Below, piece by piece: positions 34,601 to 47,311 of a stretch of DNA of 64,000 nt. The notes below the pieces were generated by a model. It saw nothing but the letters and a program-made list of their open reading frames with translations, made no database searches and was not told the DNA's origin. The number at the start of each line of letters is the position of its first letter. Positions within the stretch are counted from its first letter, which is position 1. Both the position numbers and the translations under genes were made by a program. Source of the DNA: Lycium barbarum (taxonomy: Eukaryota > Streptophyta > Magnoliopsida > Solanales > Solanaceae); contig NC_083341.1 of assembly GCF_019175385.1 (NCBI RefSeq), positions 21,956,203-22,020,202 of the forward strand, given 5' to 3'.

Positions 34601-34740
34601 TATTCCCTTCCCAATTTATGTGATAGTGTTTGACTGGACACAGAGTTTAAGAAATGGAAGACTTTTTAAACTTGTGGTCCAAAATAAATACAGACCATAA
34701 CAACATCTTACCAAAAATAGCAAATTAACCCAACACAAGT
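34601..34740. mobile_element. Half of a Stowaway-like MITE
   Basis: TTCCCTTCCCAATTTATGTG followed by GTTTGACTGGACACAGAGTT is the conserved end of a dispersed Solanaceae mariner-like MITE family. The opposite end is absent before the next MITE at 34744. Confidence 0.5.
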
Positions 34741-34743
34741 ACT

Positions 34744-35091
34744 ACTCCCCCGTCCCATAATAAGTGTCACTTTACCTAAAAACACGCATACTAAGAAATC
34801 AATAATGCAATGTGAAGTTTATTAAATTACTCCTATATAATAAAAATAAATTATTTTTTTCTCTTGATTAGAGCATGCAAAAGCAGTAATCCTTTTGATA
34901 TTGGGAATCCAATAATACCAAGTTACTATGTGTTTTTTCCAATCATTATTTAGATGTTACTTTTAACCAGTCAATTTTTGTCTAAGGATAGAGTTAAAAA
35001 AAATGAGCCAATTTATATTTTAATTTCCTAAAATAACACTTATTATGAGATAAAATTCTTTAATTAAGGTGTCCCTTATTATGGAAGGAGG
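34744..35091. mobile_element. Stowaway-type MITE
   Basis: Terminal inverted repeats CTCCCCCGTCCCATAATAAG at left and, complemented at right, TTCCCTCCTTCCATAATAAG. TA lies at both outer edges. A/T-rich interior, no ORF. Confidence 0.75.
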
Positions 35092-37448
35092 GAATATTAC
35101 TTATCAATAGCTACAAAAAGAGAGAATCAGGAAGTCATTTCTGGGAACGTGAAGTCAAATAATGAACATTGAAATACAAAGGTCAGTCCCCCTTATACAG
35201 CTACTAGTGGACCAAGAAAGCAATTTGCAAAATACATGTCCATGTGCTTTTTCCTAAAACATTCAAATTTGTCCCAATTCAAAAATTAGCTGTACTATTT
35301 CCAGATTTTTTTATTTTTTTAAAAATGGCGATATTTTTAGTTAGTTGAATTGGCATGTGCAATTTTGTCATCAACCGAAATATCAAAATTTCTCAATAGC
35401 TATGGGGGCCGGGCAGATTGACTTACAACTTCAACATCAATTTTGAGGAAGAAATTGCACGGATTTCCCTTCAAATGGACTGTTCTTTAATTTTCAATTT
35501 TTTGTGCGGAGTGCCCTTCAAATGCACTGGTCTTCAATTTTTGTCCCTCAAATTGGCCTTTAATTTTTGTCCGTTTCGCCTAATACCATGAAGTTTGAGG
35601 TTTGAATCTCGACTCAGTAAAACAAAACAAAACAAACAAAAAAATAATTTTGCAAGACAGAATTTTATAGTAAAGTTAGGCCTTAAAGTAGAATTTTGTC
35701 TTACCTTAATAGTTTTGGCATGCCTGAAGGCGGAGTTTTACTTGTGAATCCAAACTCTACCTTGCGAATTTTTTTTAAAATTTTTTACTGAGTGAGGGTT
35801 CGAACTCGAAACGAAGGGGCTCTAGCGAATGACAAAAATTAAAGACCAACCTAAAATAACGACATTCCTGCGAATTGCCCTTTAATTTTTAACCATCAAA
35901 ATTGTACATATGTCTAGCGACATAACTTGTGAGATATTATGCCTATCAAAAGGAGACATAACTTATAAATATTATGATTTTCAAAAATATAAATTTATGT
36001 ACCTCAACAAAGTTGTTTGTCTTGAGGGCCAAAAATTAAAGACCAGCACAAAATAATGGCAAAAGTGCAAATGACCCACCCCCCATCAGCAGTTCTAAGA
36101 ACCTTGCATTCAATTGAAGAAGATAGCACTGTAGCAATTTTCTTCACCAAGTACTCAATAATACAATTGAAGACCTACAGGTAATCACTAAATTGCCGAG
36201 TATCTCAAATCACGGCGAAGAGGGTAAGACGTCAAAGGTGAAAAGTCAGGGAATGAAGAAGGTGGGACCAACGAGAAGACACCAAACACAAAGAAGGGAG
36301 TGAAGAATGAGTGCCCCCTGAGAGACATTCAAGAAAAAGGTCATCTGGGAGTGCAGAAATGGTGGTCGGAAAATGGCGGGGAAGAAGAAGAGAAAAGTAA
36401 AATGAAAATTGTCTAAACAGAGCCTCTCACCCCCTGATTTTGAGTGTACCACACTCACTATGCCATGTCAGCGAAAAATGTCTAATCGGAACAAATTCAA
36501 TTTAGTATGGGTACTCAATAGTTATTTGATGTGCTTAGGTGAAAATTTTTGCTGACCCAAGTGTCCCCTGATGAGTTTGGCCTAATTTTTTAAAAAATTT
36601 TGGAGGCTGAATTTATTGTATGTTCGATCGTGCTATATAGCATTTGAGAATGCTTACTTTATAACACTGTTTAGTTTTACAGTAAAACCTTAATCTGAAA
36701 TTTACTATTAGGGGAGCTTAAAGAGTTGGTGTGTTTTCGGATACCTAATTCTTTTAAATGACAAAAATGATAAAACTATGAAACAAAGAGGCAAATTCAG
36801 TCCTGCGTTAAGCTAGTATTTATATTTTGCGACTTCTTTTACTTGTCTTTTGTTATTGCAGAAATTGACAAAAATAGTCTATTATGTTTTAAGTTGGGTC
36901 TAATATTATGCATTAAAATATACTCCTGAGCAGTTTTGATCCTTTTATGTGCATAGAACAATGTATAGAAACTATCTTTTTGATGTACCTTGATTTCTCT
37001 GGTGCTTTTAGGGTCGAGGAGATGAGTCATCTCTTCAAATTTAGAATATTTTTTGTGAGCTTTATTTAGATGAATCCTACATCCTTGAGCCATCAAAGTA
37101 GGTGCAGGGGGTTGCTATCCCTCTTTTTTGGGCTGCTGATGATTTGAATAAAAGCAAGTCATGCTCCAAGGATTCGAGATGGCTGATTAATCTGGAAAAA
37201 AAAAGGTACTTTTTGTCTCTCAGACATTTAATTGATTGAAGATTTAACGGGTATTGTAATAAAAAGGGTTTTAGCATAAACTCGCATTTAGAGGTGCAAT
37301 TTTTATAGTTTCTAATGCTTTTGCTCCATTTCTACAGTATATGCACCTTTTGAGGTTCCAATTCTGCTATTTTTATCGATTTCTAGTGTTGTGTGCCAAT
37401 GTCGCAATTTCTTGAATTTTCATGATTTTCTATTGTTTTTGGTTAAAT
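35092..37448. other. AT-rich intergenic DNA with an inverted-repeat element
   Basis: Between about 35509 and 36090 the sequence GGTCTTCAATTTTTGTCCCT recurs inverted as GGGCCAAAAATTAAAGACC, with further inverted copies near 35850. This looks like a foldback or MITE-type element. The phrase 'gaggtttgaatctcgactc' recalls a tRNA-like B box but no full SINE is visible. The remainder (36100-37448) shows no gene. Confidence 0.4.
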
Positions 37449-37451
37449 CCC

Positions 37452-37482
<31 letters not shown>

Positions 37483-37494
37483 ACAAAAAAAAAA
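37449..37494. repeat. C20-(AC)8-A10 compound simple repeat
   Basis: A run of about 20 C, then AC repeats, then A10. Homopolymer length here is the least reliable sequence in the window. Confidence 0.9.
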
Positions 37495-37656
37495 TTTCGG
37501 TTAAATTTAACTGTCAGATTTTGTTACATATTTGATGAAGACTAAAAGTGTACTAAGTTGTTCAAAAGTATATTTAAAGGGTCATTTTAAACCTACATAC
37601 TCTCAAGTATAAAGAAATATTTTTGTCATTTTGTCTTTATTTTTCGTTCTTCCTTT

Positions 37657-38516
37657 TGAAAGTGCAAGAGGGGGGGTGACTTGTTAAAATTTTCGCTCTG
37701 TTAGTCGACTAGGTCAATCCACTAGTCGACTACCTACTGAGTGAATAAAGTGCAGAAAATAAATGACACATATAATTTTATACTGGTTCAGATTCAATGT
37801 GAATCCTAGTCCAGTCCCCTTGGGTTGCAAGGGTGATCTCTGCAGCTCTTTTATAAGGTTTGGTACAATAAAGGTTTTGAATGAAGTTCCTACGTCTATA
37901 CTCAAAACAATCTTATTCTTTTTGATACAAAGCCTCACAAACTACAACTCTCCTTTGTCTCTTATTACACTGTGAATCACACAGACTAACAATGTTTGTT
38001 TGAAAGTAAAGCCGAGCAATGGAGATAATGAGACAATTGCATAATTCTTCGTTTGTGAGGCAACCCTTTTATATTGCTTTAGGCTCTTCACGGAGAGAGT
38101 TCAACCCAAGGGTTTTGATCCTTGAAAATGGAATCAGAGATCCTATTTCCAAGAATAAGACTGAGTTGTTGCTGCTTTCCTTGTGCGTTGAGGCAGCAGC
38201 AGATTTCTTACACCTCATGAGATATGCCTTTGATATTTTTCCTTCTTGAAATGATTTGATGCTGTTGAAGTAATTCCTCTTTAAATTGCAGATGTGATTT
38301 CCTTTGTTGAAAGATATGCGGCTGAGAGTTACAGCTGGTTGCCCTAACCACGTTTGGGCTAGGAAGCCATATGTCGAGTGAGCCCAGCTCGTTGTGGCTA
38401 CTCTGTGGGCTTCCAAGTTGTTGGGGCTGTTTTGTGAGCTCACATATATTCCTTGTGTGATTTAATTTCTATACCTGCACAAGTAAAATTGTCATCATAA
38501 AAACTTGACACTAACA
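37657..38516 (-). repeat. SIRE 3' LTR
   Basis: TGAAAGTGCAAGAGG to GACACTAACA. It contains GTCGACTA repeats near its start and is followed inside by the PPT. The open frames inside it (37763-37975, 38069-38443) recur identically placed in the other LTR and are not genes. Confidence 0.93.
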
Positions 38517-38530
38517 ATCTCCCCCTTATT
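38517..38530 (-). promoter_or_regulatory. SIRE polypurine tract
   Basis: The minus strand reads AATAAGGGGGAGAT directly before the LTR start TGTTAGTGTC. Confidence 0.75.
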
Positions 38531-38842
38531 GAGGATGACAATTTTAAACAAAGTGTAGTCAACTTCCCTGTAACGGATGCTCATTGTTAGAATAGGTGGA
38601 GGCTCCCCCTGACTAGTTGACTAGTCCTTATAGGCTCCCCCTGAGCAGTTGACTGTTATTCTCCCCCTTTGGCATCACTCAAAAACAACACAACAAAATA
38701 AAGGCAGAGGCAAAGAACCATCAAACAAACAACACAGCAAACAGGCAAAACCAAGGGACAGATAGCAAAAAAGGCAACTAATAGCACTGCCAAGCATAAG
38801 GACCACAAAAAACATTGTTTAAACAGTTCAAAAAAACTAAAA

Positions 38843-40230
38843 CTATTCTTGACGACGGAAGACTGGACGACGAAGAAAGTAGGCTAATGTATTCACAATA
38901 GCATCCTTCCTTTCCGTCAGCGGTGTAGTAAGACGTTCAGGCATAGCAGCAACACTAGCTTGAAGCTTGGTGGACAGTTTGACCGCTTCCTTAATAACAG
39001 CATCCAGTTTCAGCCTCAGCTTAGAGACATCAGCACATGTTTCTCTAGTCACATCGCGAATCTTCTCCACTTGAAATAACGTGGATGCCATTAAGTCTTT
39101 AATGGACTTAATTTTTTCATCCATAGCAGAAAGTTTGGCGAGAAGTTCTTCATAGCATTCAGAGGAGACAACAGGGGGATCTGATTTTTTTCCTTTGGTA
39201 GAGGGACCAGGTTGAGAGGCATCATAGACATCTTTTAACAACCAGGAATCATTGCTCAAAACATATCCCATGCTACCAAACGCCCTAAAGTTGTAGCATT
39301 GCTTAACTGGAGTGATGGGATAGTCGACCAAGTCGATTTTGTGGACCACTAGGATGCGGGAGATGAACATACCATATGGGAGACTAGAGGGATTTGAAGC
39401 GCACTCAATCATATAATTGATAACAATGGAGGACAAATTTATTTTTTTCTTGGACAGGAGACAAAAGGCAAAAATAGCATCACGCTGGGAGATGGTAGAG
39501 TACGACCCAGCACGAGGAACAATGGTAGTAGCAACCATATGAGCAAGCACACGGGCCTCAAACGAGATATTGGACGGACCAAGTTGAACAGGAACAGAGG
39601 AGGAATTTGAGAGGGATTTTTTAACATCGTCAAAAGACACTTCAAGAGATTCAGGCCAAAAAATTTTGGGTAATTCCGAAAAGCCAGAGCAGGTGCAACC
39701 AAAAATAGAGTCAAGAACAGAGCAATTTAGCACAATATGAGTGCCAAGAACCAATGTTTCAAGTTCATTAGCTTTAGAAGACCTAAAATTGGCATAGAAC
39801 ATGCGAACAGGAATTTCATAGACATGAGGAGGGGTTTTAAAAAAAAATTCCCAGCCTTGATAGACAAACAAATGTTTAACCTTACAACTGAGAGAGAGCA
39901 TAAGGTCAAGATCGACATTCCTACCAGGAACGATGGTTTTGTCCTCAAGAGACGAGAACAGTGCCTGATGATGGTCATCCCAAAATTTCTTCCGAAGATC
40001 AAGAGGTTTATCACAGAGCGTTTTGAGTTTCTTGGAGGAGGTGGAGCATGCAGCCTCAGGAAGGGTTCGCTTCCCAAGATGACAAATGGGAACTAAGTCG
40101 GAGTCGTCGGAAGAAGCAGGGTCATGGAGACGACGGAGTCATGAGGAGGCGAGGGGAGATTTTTACCCATTTCCTGTAGCCGTGAGCTTTGACGGGTGGA
40201 GGGGGTAGGAGTTTTTGCGTTCTTCGCCAT
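38843..40230 (-). pseudogene. SIRE third ORF (env-like position), one frameshift
   Basis: A coding region between pol and the 3' LTR. The start at 40230 (MAKNAKTPTPSTRQSSRLQ) runs to about 40130. There the frame moves by one and continues uninterrupted to 38843, about 460 codons in all. The middle contains PVRMFYANFRSSKANELETL and PEAACSTSSKKLKTL. The C-terminus is heptad-like (SAMDEKIKSIKDLMASTL, VSKLRLKLDAVIKEAVKL). The middle resembles the 'putative plant transposon protein' domain. I see no signal peptide or clear membrane segment, so 'env-like' describes position only; function unknown. Confidence 0.7.
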
Positions 40231-40455
40231 TGAAGAGAGGAGAAGGTGAACGGAGCTTTGGAAGAGAAAGGTGAGGAGAGAGACGAAAAAAAGGGTTATG
40301 GGGATACGGGTAAAAGGGTGTGGGGAAAGGCAAAAGGTTTTATGGAAAAGGTAAAAAGTAAATATGGGAAGATGGGAATGACATAAATATGATGGGAATA
40401 CCATTTATGGCACAAATTTGAGTACCCGAAAATTTTGGCACGATTTGTTAGAAAT

Positions 40456-43400
40456 TTAGACAGATTTATCAATAATTCCCAAGGAACTTCTTAGCATGCA
40501 GAAACGTTCCTCAAGAAGAGGTTTAGTAAAAATATCAGCCAGCTGGTTTTCAGTGTTAACAAAAACAATTTCAAAATCTCCCTGAGCAACATGATTTCTG
40601 ATAAAATGATGCTTAATATCTATATGCTTGGCCCTAGAATGATGCACAGGATTTTTAGATAGACAGATAGCACTCGAATTATCACAAAAAATTTTTACAG
40701 GTTTAAAAAACAAGTCATAATCACTTAGTTGGTAAGACATCCAAATTAGTTATGTGCAGCATTGACCAACAGCTATATATTCAACCTCAGTAGTAGATAA
40801 AGAGACTGATCCCTATTTTTTGCTATTCCAGGAAATAAGAGATTTTCCTAGAAGCTGGCAAGTACCACTGGTACTTTTTCTATCATCTTTATCACCTGCA
40901 AAATCTGCATCTGAAAAACCTTCAAGCGTAAAATCAGTGGTGTTAGGATACCATAAACCATAGTTAGTTGTTCCATGAAGATATCTAATTATACGTTTAA
41001 CGGCAGTAAGATGAGATTCCTTTGGAGCAGCTTGGAATCTAGCACACCTGCACACACTAAACATAATATCTGGTCGACTAGCAGTTAAATAAAGCAATGA
41101 TCCAATCATACCGCGATACTTAGTTTCATCAACAGGTTTTCCTTGTTCATCCTTATCAAGAGAGCAAGTAGGACTCATTGGAGTTCCCATAACTTTTGAG
41201 TCAGACATCCCAAATTTTTGAATGAGTTCTTTAGCATACTTAGCTTGACATATAAATATTCCAGTGTCAGTTTGATGAATTTGTAGCCCCAAGAAGAATT
41301 TTAATTCTCCCATCATACTCATTTCTAACTCGCTTTGCATAAGATCAGAAAATTCCTTGCACATAGAAGGGTTAGAGCTTCCAAAAATAATATCATCAAC
41401 ATATATTTGTATGATAAGATTTCCTAAGGAGGATCGTTTAATGAAAAGAGTTGTATCGATCTTTCCTCGAAAAAATCCATGGCTTACCAAGAAGGAGATT
41501 AAGCGATCATACCATGCCCTAGGTGCTTGTTTAAGACCATATAAAGCTTTACTTAATTTAAAAACGTGATAAGGAAATTTTAGATTTTCAAAACCTGGCG
41601 GCTGTTTCACGTATACCTCTTCTTCAATGAACCCATTTAAGAAGGCGCTTTTAACATCCATTTGAAAAAGTTTGAATTTTTTAAAAGAAGCATATGCAAG
41701 CAAAATTCTTATGGATTCCAACCTGGCAACAGGAGCAAAAGTTTCATCATAGTCAACACCTTCCTGTTGTGAATATCCTTGAGCAACGAGCCGGGCTTTG
41801 TTTCTAACTACTTCTCCAGCCTCATTTAGCTTGTTTCTGTATACCCATTTTGTGCCAATGATTGAAGCATTCTCAGGTTTGGGAACTAGATTCCACACTT
41901 TGTTCTTTTCGAATTGATCAAGTTCCTCTTCCATAGCCTTGACCCAGTATTCATCTTTTAAGGCATCACCAACTTTCTTTGGTTCGCATTGAGAAATAAG
42001 AGCAAGATTTACATTATTTTTAGTAGATGCTCTAGTTTTCCTCCCTTCATAGATGTCTCCAATGACAAATTTCTTTGGATAGTCAGGTTCACTTCTCCAT
42101 TCGTTTGGAACTGCTCCAACAGTAACATCAGTCGACTGAGGTTCATCAGAAGTCGACTCACAGGGTACCTTTTCTTCAGTGGGTTTTGTAATCACTGCAG
42201 TAAGTACTTGACTGTCTTCTTCATCTGCAATTTTTCTTTTCTCGGCCAGGTTATTAGTATCATCAAATACAACATGAATAGACTCTTCAATAGATAAAGT
42301 ACGTTTGTTATAAATTCTATAAGATCTACTAGTAGGAGAGTAACCAAGAAATATACCTTCATCACTTCGAGGATCAAACTTACTGAGATTTTCTTTCCCA
42401 TTATTGTGAACAAAACACTTACATCCAAAAGGATGAAAGTAGCTAATATTTGGTTTCTTACCCGTCCATAGCTCATACAGAGTTTTCTTAAGAATTGGTC
42501 TAATTAGACATCTATTCAAAATATGACACGCTGTACTTACCGCTTCTGCCCAAAAGTGATGTGGTAGGCTTGTTTCTATGATCATTGTTCTTGCCATATC
42601 TTGAAGAGTTCTATTTTTTCGTTCAACTACACCGTTCTGTTGCGGAGATCGAGGTGAGGAGAAATTGTGTGTGTATCCTTGATCATTACAGAATTCCTCA
42701 AAGGCTTTATTTTCAAATTCTCCTCCATGATCACTTCTAATGGAAGTGATGTAATATCCCTTCTCACGCTGAATTTTCTCACAAAAAAACTTAAAATTCT
42801 TTAAAGTATCATCTTTATGAGCAAGAAATATTACCCAAGTAAAACGAGAGAAGTCATCTATTATAACAAATGTGTACCTTTTTCCTCCAATGCTAGCAGT
42901 TCTAGTAGGACCGACTAAATCCATATGAAGTAATTGCAGGGGCTTTGATGTAGACACAATATCTTTAGAACTGAAGGAGTTTCTAGTTTGTTTACCTTTT
43001 TGACACGAATCGCACAAGTTATCTTTTGTGTAGTTGAGTTTTGGCAATCCTATTACAAGATCATGTCTTGCTAGTTTTTCAATAAATTGCATACTAGCAT
43101 GCCCAAGCTTTTTGTGCCACATCCATGGATCTTCTCCCATTGATGCCAAGCATATATGACCTTTAGCATTTTTGATAGAGTCCAGAGTGTATACATTTTC
43201 ATTTCTGCTTCTAGGAAGAATCTTTGTTCCAGAGGAGTCTTCTATGACATAACCTGATTTACTGAATCTGATCTCAAGATCTGAATCACATAGCTGACTT
43301 ACACTTAACAAGTTATACTTAAGTCCCTTCACCAACCAAACATTTGAAATGTCACAGGAATTATTGAAGGCAATAGTACCAATACCAATTACCGTTCCAG

Positions 43401-43520
43401 TCGAATTGTCTCCAAAAGTTACCAATCCTCCATCAAAGTCAGCGACTGATTTGAATAGATTTTTGTCGCCTGTCATATGTCTTGAACACGCACTGTCTAG
43501 ATACCATTTTCCCTTTTTTT
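40456..43520 (-). pseudogene. SIRE Pol: protease-integrase-RT-RNase H
   Basis: The protease active site is [13 protein letters not shown] at about 43515-43475. Integrase has the zinc finger [12 protein letters not shown]...CDSCQKGK, core D in [10 protein letters not shown] in [11 protein letters not shown] and E in [16 protein letters not shown] has [18 protein letters not shown] and the catalytic [10 protein letters not shown]. RNase H begins [10 protein letters not shown] and continues after two in-frame stops (K-K-stop-GSVSLST and CCT-stop-LIWM, 40740-40813). It then runs IFCDNSSAICLSKNPVHHSR to ADIFTKPL. A continuous 887-codon frame survives from PR into RNase H. Both stops fit CAG/CAA to TAG/TAA. 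Confidence 0.93.
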
Positions 43521-43551
43521 TTTCTTGTGGTGTTCCTGCAAGACAAAATTT

Positions 43552-45185
43552 TCACTCTTGTTTAGGTACCCAAGAGTTCTTGGGTCCTTGATGGTTAGTT
43601 TCAAAATATTTGATTTTCTTGGGTTTCCATATCCAACCAGGTGCAGTTGTAAAGCGAAATCTACAGTTATAATAATTATGCCCAAGTTTTCCACAGCAAA
43701 AACACGTTTGAAAAGATTTTCTTTCCACAGTATAGGAATCGACTGAACTGTGCATTCCAGTTTTCCTTTCAGTTCTTCTAGTTGACTTATCAGTGTTCAA
43801 ATAGCCAGTTTTCTTTCCTTCAAAATTTCTGGTTATTTGCACAACCTTTTTTTCGGTAAACTTGGATGTATTTGATTGGTTTGACTTGACATGGTTATGG
43901 TTGGAAGGTTTTAATAAGATATCTAATCTAGATTGAAGATTATAAACTTCATTTTGGATTGAATTTTTTTCTTTTTCACAAATTTCTAATCTTGATTCCC
44001 ATTCCTTTTTCTCCCTCTTCAGTTTTCTATATTCATCAAAGACATTATTTAGATCTATAAGAGTTTGATCTAATAATTCTTGGGTTTCTTTACATTTAGC
44101 ACAGGAATGAGAACTTACCTTGCTGCCTTCTTCGAGAGCCATGAAACATATATTTTCACCTTCTTCAAATTCTTCATCTGATATCTCATCTTCACTCCAA
44201 CTGCTGAAAGCTCTTTGTTTTTGATAGCCTCTGGTTGGTTTCTTTCTTATCTCAGGATATTCAGATGCAATATGGCCATATTTTCCACATTCAAAACATT
44301 TTCCGTCATTCTTTGGCTGTCCAGCGGGGGTCTTGCCTTTTCTAAAGTTTTAGCTTCCTTTTCTGTTACTTCTTGATCTTCTCATAGCTTCTATCACATG
44401 CCTTGAAATCATGGCTACTTCTTCTTCTTTAAAATCATCATCAGATTCCTCAACTTGAGCCTTGAATGCGACCACTTTCTTCTTTTCGTCCTTCTGGTAT
44501 CTTTGGATATGATTCTTTTCAAAAGCTATAAGATTTCCTCTTAATTCATCATAAGTGAATTTATCCAGATTTCCGTCTTCAAGAACAATGGCTTTGGTTT
44601 CCCAAGTCTTTGGCAGACTTCTGATAAGTTTTCTAACTTGTTGAGAGTGGTATAGGTTACTCCAAGCGACTTGAGTTCTCCAATAATCTTGTTGAATCTT
44701 GTGAACATTGATTCGATGTTCTCATCATCTTTCATCATGAAAGCTTCATAGTCGTGTCTTAGAGCATCAATTTTTGTTTCTCTTACTTTTGATGTTCCTT
44801 CATAAGTGACTTCAAGTTTATCCCACATTTCCTTGGCAGTATCACAATTTGAAATTTTTGCATACTCTTCTCCACTCACTGCACAGTAGAGCAAAGTTAT
44901 TGCCCTTGCATTTATTTGTAGAGTCTCTTGTTGTTCTTTAGTAATGTCGTGTGACTCTAGATCAATTGCTGAAACTTCTGCATCTTCTTTGCTTTCAGTG
45001 TTCACTCTGGGAATGGGTTTAGGTCCCTTTTTTTTATCATGACCCAGGCTTGATAATCAGTTAATTGCACAAATATTTTAAACCTTTCCTTCCAGTGGCC
45101 ATAATGTTCACCATTAAAGTATGGTGGTCTTGTTGTGGAGTGCCCATCTTGCAATATTGCTCCAGGAATCTGATATCCAGCCATT
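43552..45185 (-). pseudogene. SIRE Gag, frameshifted
   Basis: Starts MAGYQIPGAILQDGHS at 45185. The frame shifts in an A8 run near 45030 and continues (45005-44541) with AKEMWDKLEVTYEGTSKVRE and MFTRFNKIIGELKSLGV, the copia gag domain. A first knuckle reads CFECGKYGHIASEY, with Tyr in place of the last Cys. A Lys/Glu-rich coiled coil (about 44080-43950) precedes an intact second knuckle CFCCGKLGHNYYNC. A small out-of-frame piece ([12 protein letters not shown]) near 43510-43550 suggests two indels between gag and protease. Confidence 0.88.
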
Positions 45186-45226
45186 TGATTTTTTCTCACG
45201 TGCGGTTAAGCACTGATAAGTGAGAC

Positions 45227-45243
45227 CTTGCTCTGATACCAAT
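45227..45243 (-). promoter_or_regulatory. SIRE primer binding site
   Basis: The minus strand reads ATTGGTATCAGAGCAAG immediately inside the 5' LTR, complementary to the initiator tRNA-Met 3' end. Confidence 0.87.
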
Positions 45244-46102
45244 TGAAAGTGCAAGAGGGGGGTGAATTGTTAAAATTTTCGCTCTGTTAGTCGACTAGGT
45301 CAATCCAGTAGTCGACTACCTACTCAGTGAATAAAGTGCAGAAAATAAATGACACATATAATTTTATACTGGTTCAGATTCAATGTGAATCCTAGTCCAG
45401 TCCCCTTGGGTTGCAAGGGTGATCTCTGCAGCTCTTTTATAAGGTTTGGTACAATGAAGGTTTTGAATGAAGTTCCTACGTCTACACTCAAAACACTCTT
45501 ATTCTTTTTGTTACAAAGCCTCACAAACGACAACTCTCCTTTCTCTCTTATTACACTGTGAATCACACAGACTAATAATGTTTGTTTGAAAGTAAAGCCG
45601 AGCAATGGAGATAATGAGACAATTGCATAATTCTTCGTTTGTGAGGCAGCCCTTTTATATTGCTTTAGGCTCTTCACGGAGAGAGTTCAACCCAAGGGTT
45701 TTGATCCTTGGAAATGGAATCAGAGATCCTATTTCCAAGAATAAGACTGAGTTGTTGCTGCTTTCCTTGTGCGTTGAGGCAGCAGCAGATTTCTTACACC
45801 TCATGAGATATGCCTTTGATATTTTTCCTTCTTGAAATGATTTGATGCTGCTGAAGTAATTCCTCTTTAAATTGCAGATGTGATTTCCTTTGTTGAAAGA
45901 TATGCGGCTGAGAGTTACAGCTGGTTGCCCTAACCACGTTTGGGCTAGGAAACCATATGTCGAGTGAGCCCAGCTCGTTGTGGCTACTCTGTGGGCTTCC
46001 AAGTTGTTGGGGCTGTTTTGTGGGCTCACATATATTCCTTTTGTGATTTAATTTCTATACCTGCACAAGTAAAATTGTCATCATAAAAACTTGACACTAA
46101 CA
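45244..46102 (-). repeat. SIRE 5' LTR (859 bp)
   Basis: Same boundaries as the left copy (TGAAAGTGC...CTAACA). It is followed by the target duplication CCTTT. It carries the GTCGACTA repeats near the inner end. Confidence 0.93.
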
Positions 46103-46107
46103 CCTTT

Positions 46108-46960
46108 TTCTTTTTTTGGTAAAATTTTGTCTTAAGGAAAAAAAAAAGTAAAAGGTCCATTTCAGCTGACGTATGGTACAACAGAATAGGAAAAAGGGTA
46201 AAAATCATTTACACCTCGGAACTATGCTTTAAAAATCAAACTCCTCCGTCAACTTTGAACAATAGACATTCTTCCCCCTTTATTCTAATTGACTTTCTTA
46301 AATTCCTATTTTACCCTTACTTTATCAACTTTTGTCTTCTTTTTTTTACTTCTATAAGATCATGATATTTTTTAATTTTTTTAATTTATGTAACAAATTT
46401 CTTATAAATATTATCTTCTAGGCGAAGAAAAAAGTAAAAAATAACAGGTCATAATAACTTTATAAATATATTTATATGCAGGTAATGCAGAAACAATTAT
46501 AAAATAAAAGCAAATTTTAAAATGATTTATTTATAGTCTAAATGAATTTTATTATAGTTTAAGAAATATTCCATTAGTGACAACCATAACTTGTTTATTT
46601 ATATAGATAATAGAGAATAAGAGAAAAGTGAAACTTAAATATACACAGATGTATGTACATACAAATATACATACTTATTGCATATAATATTGAAAAAACA
46701 ATCATAAAAAATAGGATTAGATTTTGTTACAAATTCATAAAAGTATTATTCTACTTATAATGTTAAAAATAATTAGTATAATATAAAATGTATTACATAA
46801 ATTGAGGATTGAAAAAAAAAACAAGAGTAAAATAGTCATTGCATAGGATAAAAGTCGGTGTGTGTGTGTGCACGGGGGGCAGAGAATGTCTATTGTTTAA
46901 AATTTGATTTTCACCCATGCGAAAATGAAGCAAACGTTATTAAAACATAAAAGCGAACTC
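46108..46960. other. AT-rich spacer with inverted repeat
   Basis: ACAATAGACATTCTTCCCCC (about 46258-46278) recurs inverted as GGGGGGCAGAGAATGTCTATTG (46874-46898). Matching 'aaaatcaaa' flanks suggest a ~700-bp foldback/MITE-type element. The interior is A/T-rich with no ORF. Confidence 0.4.
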
Positions 46961-47186
46961 CATATTTAAGAAATCTCCCGGCGGGAATTGGAAGCTTTGC
47001 TAGGTTGGCTCATCTGATTTTCCCTCGACAAATCAGACAATTTGATCAGGTATGCGCTATCTATTTGAGCGGGTTTCTTAAACATGAGAAATAATCTTTT
47101 TTCTTTTTGGAACTTGTACCGCTTTTTCTATGGCATTATTTCGTTATTGTTACTGCTTTCATTATTTTCGAATCTCCTTTTTTAAA

Positions 47187-47311
47187 CAGCTTTGAAATGC
47201 TTTACTTGAGCCGAGCCTATCGCAAATAGCTTCTCTATCTCTACGAGGTAGAGATAAGCTCCCCAAACACCACTTGCGGAATTACACTACGTATGTTATT
47301 GTTGTTGATGA
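47187..47311 (+). mobile_element. AU SINE (internally deleted)
   Basis: AACAGCTTTGAAATGCTTTA, CTTGAGCCGAGCCTATCGC, a CTCTACGAGGTAGAGATAAG block, CCACTTGCGGAATTACACTA and a TTATTGTTGTTG tail follow AU SINE order. The CGTACACTCTACCCTCC segment is missing. Absent from duplication unit 2. Confidence 0.72.

Larger units (their letters stand above)
37652..46107 (-). mobile_element. Ty1/copia element of the SIRE lineage, nearly complete
   Basis: LTRs at 37657-38516 and 45244-46102, both TG...CA, about 860 bp and differing at only ~16-17 positions by hand count. The flanking CCTTT (37652-37656 and 46103-46107) is a perfect 5-bp target duplication. Minus-strand order: PBS, gag with two zinc knuckles, pol (PR-IN-RT-RH), an extra open reading frame, PPT. 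The extra 3' ORF and large gag place it in the SIRE/Maximus lineage. gag, pol and the third ORF each have a few lesions, so it is not autonomous now, but the insertion is young. Confidence 0.93.

Noticed and set aside
37763..38443. Open frames on both strands that recur at 45349-46029
   Set aside because: They lie wholly in the two SIRE LTRs and repeat because the LTRs do.
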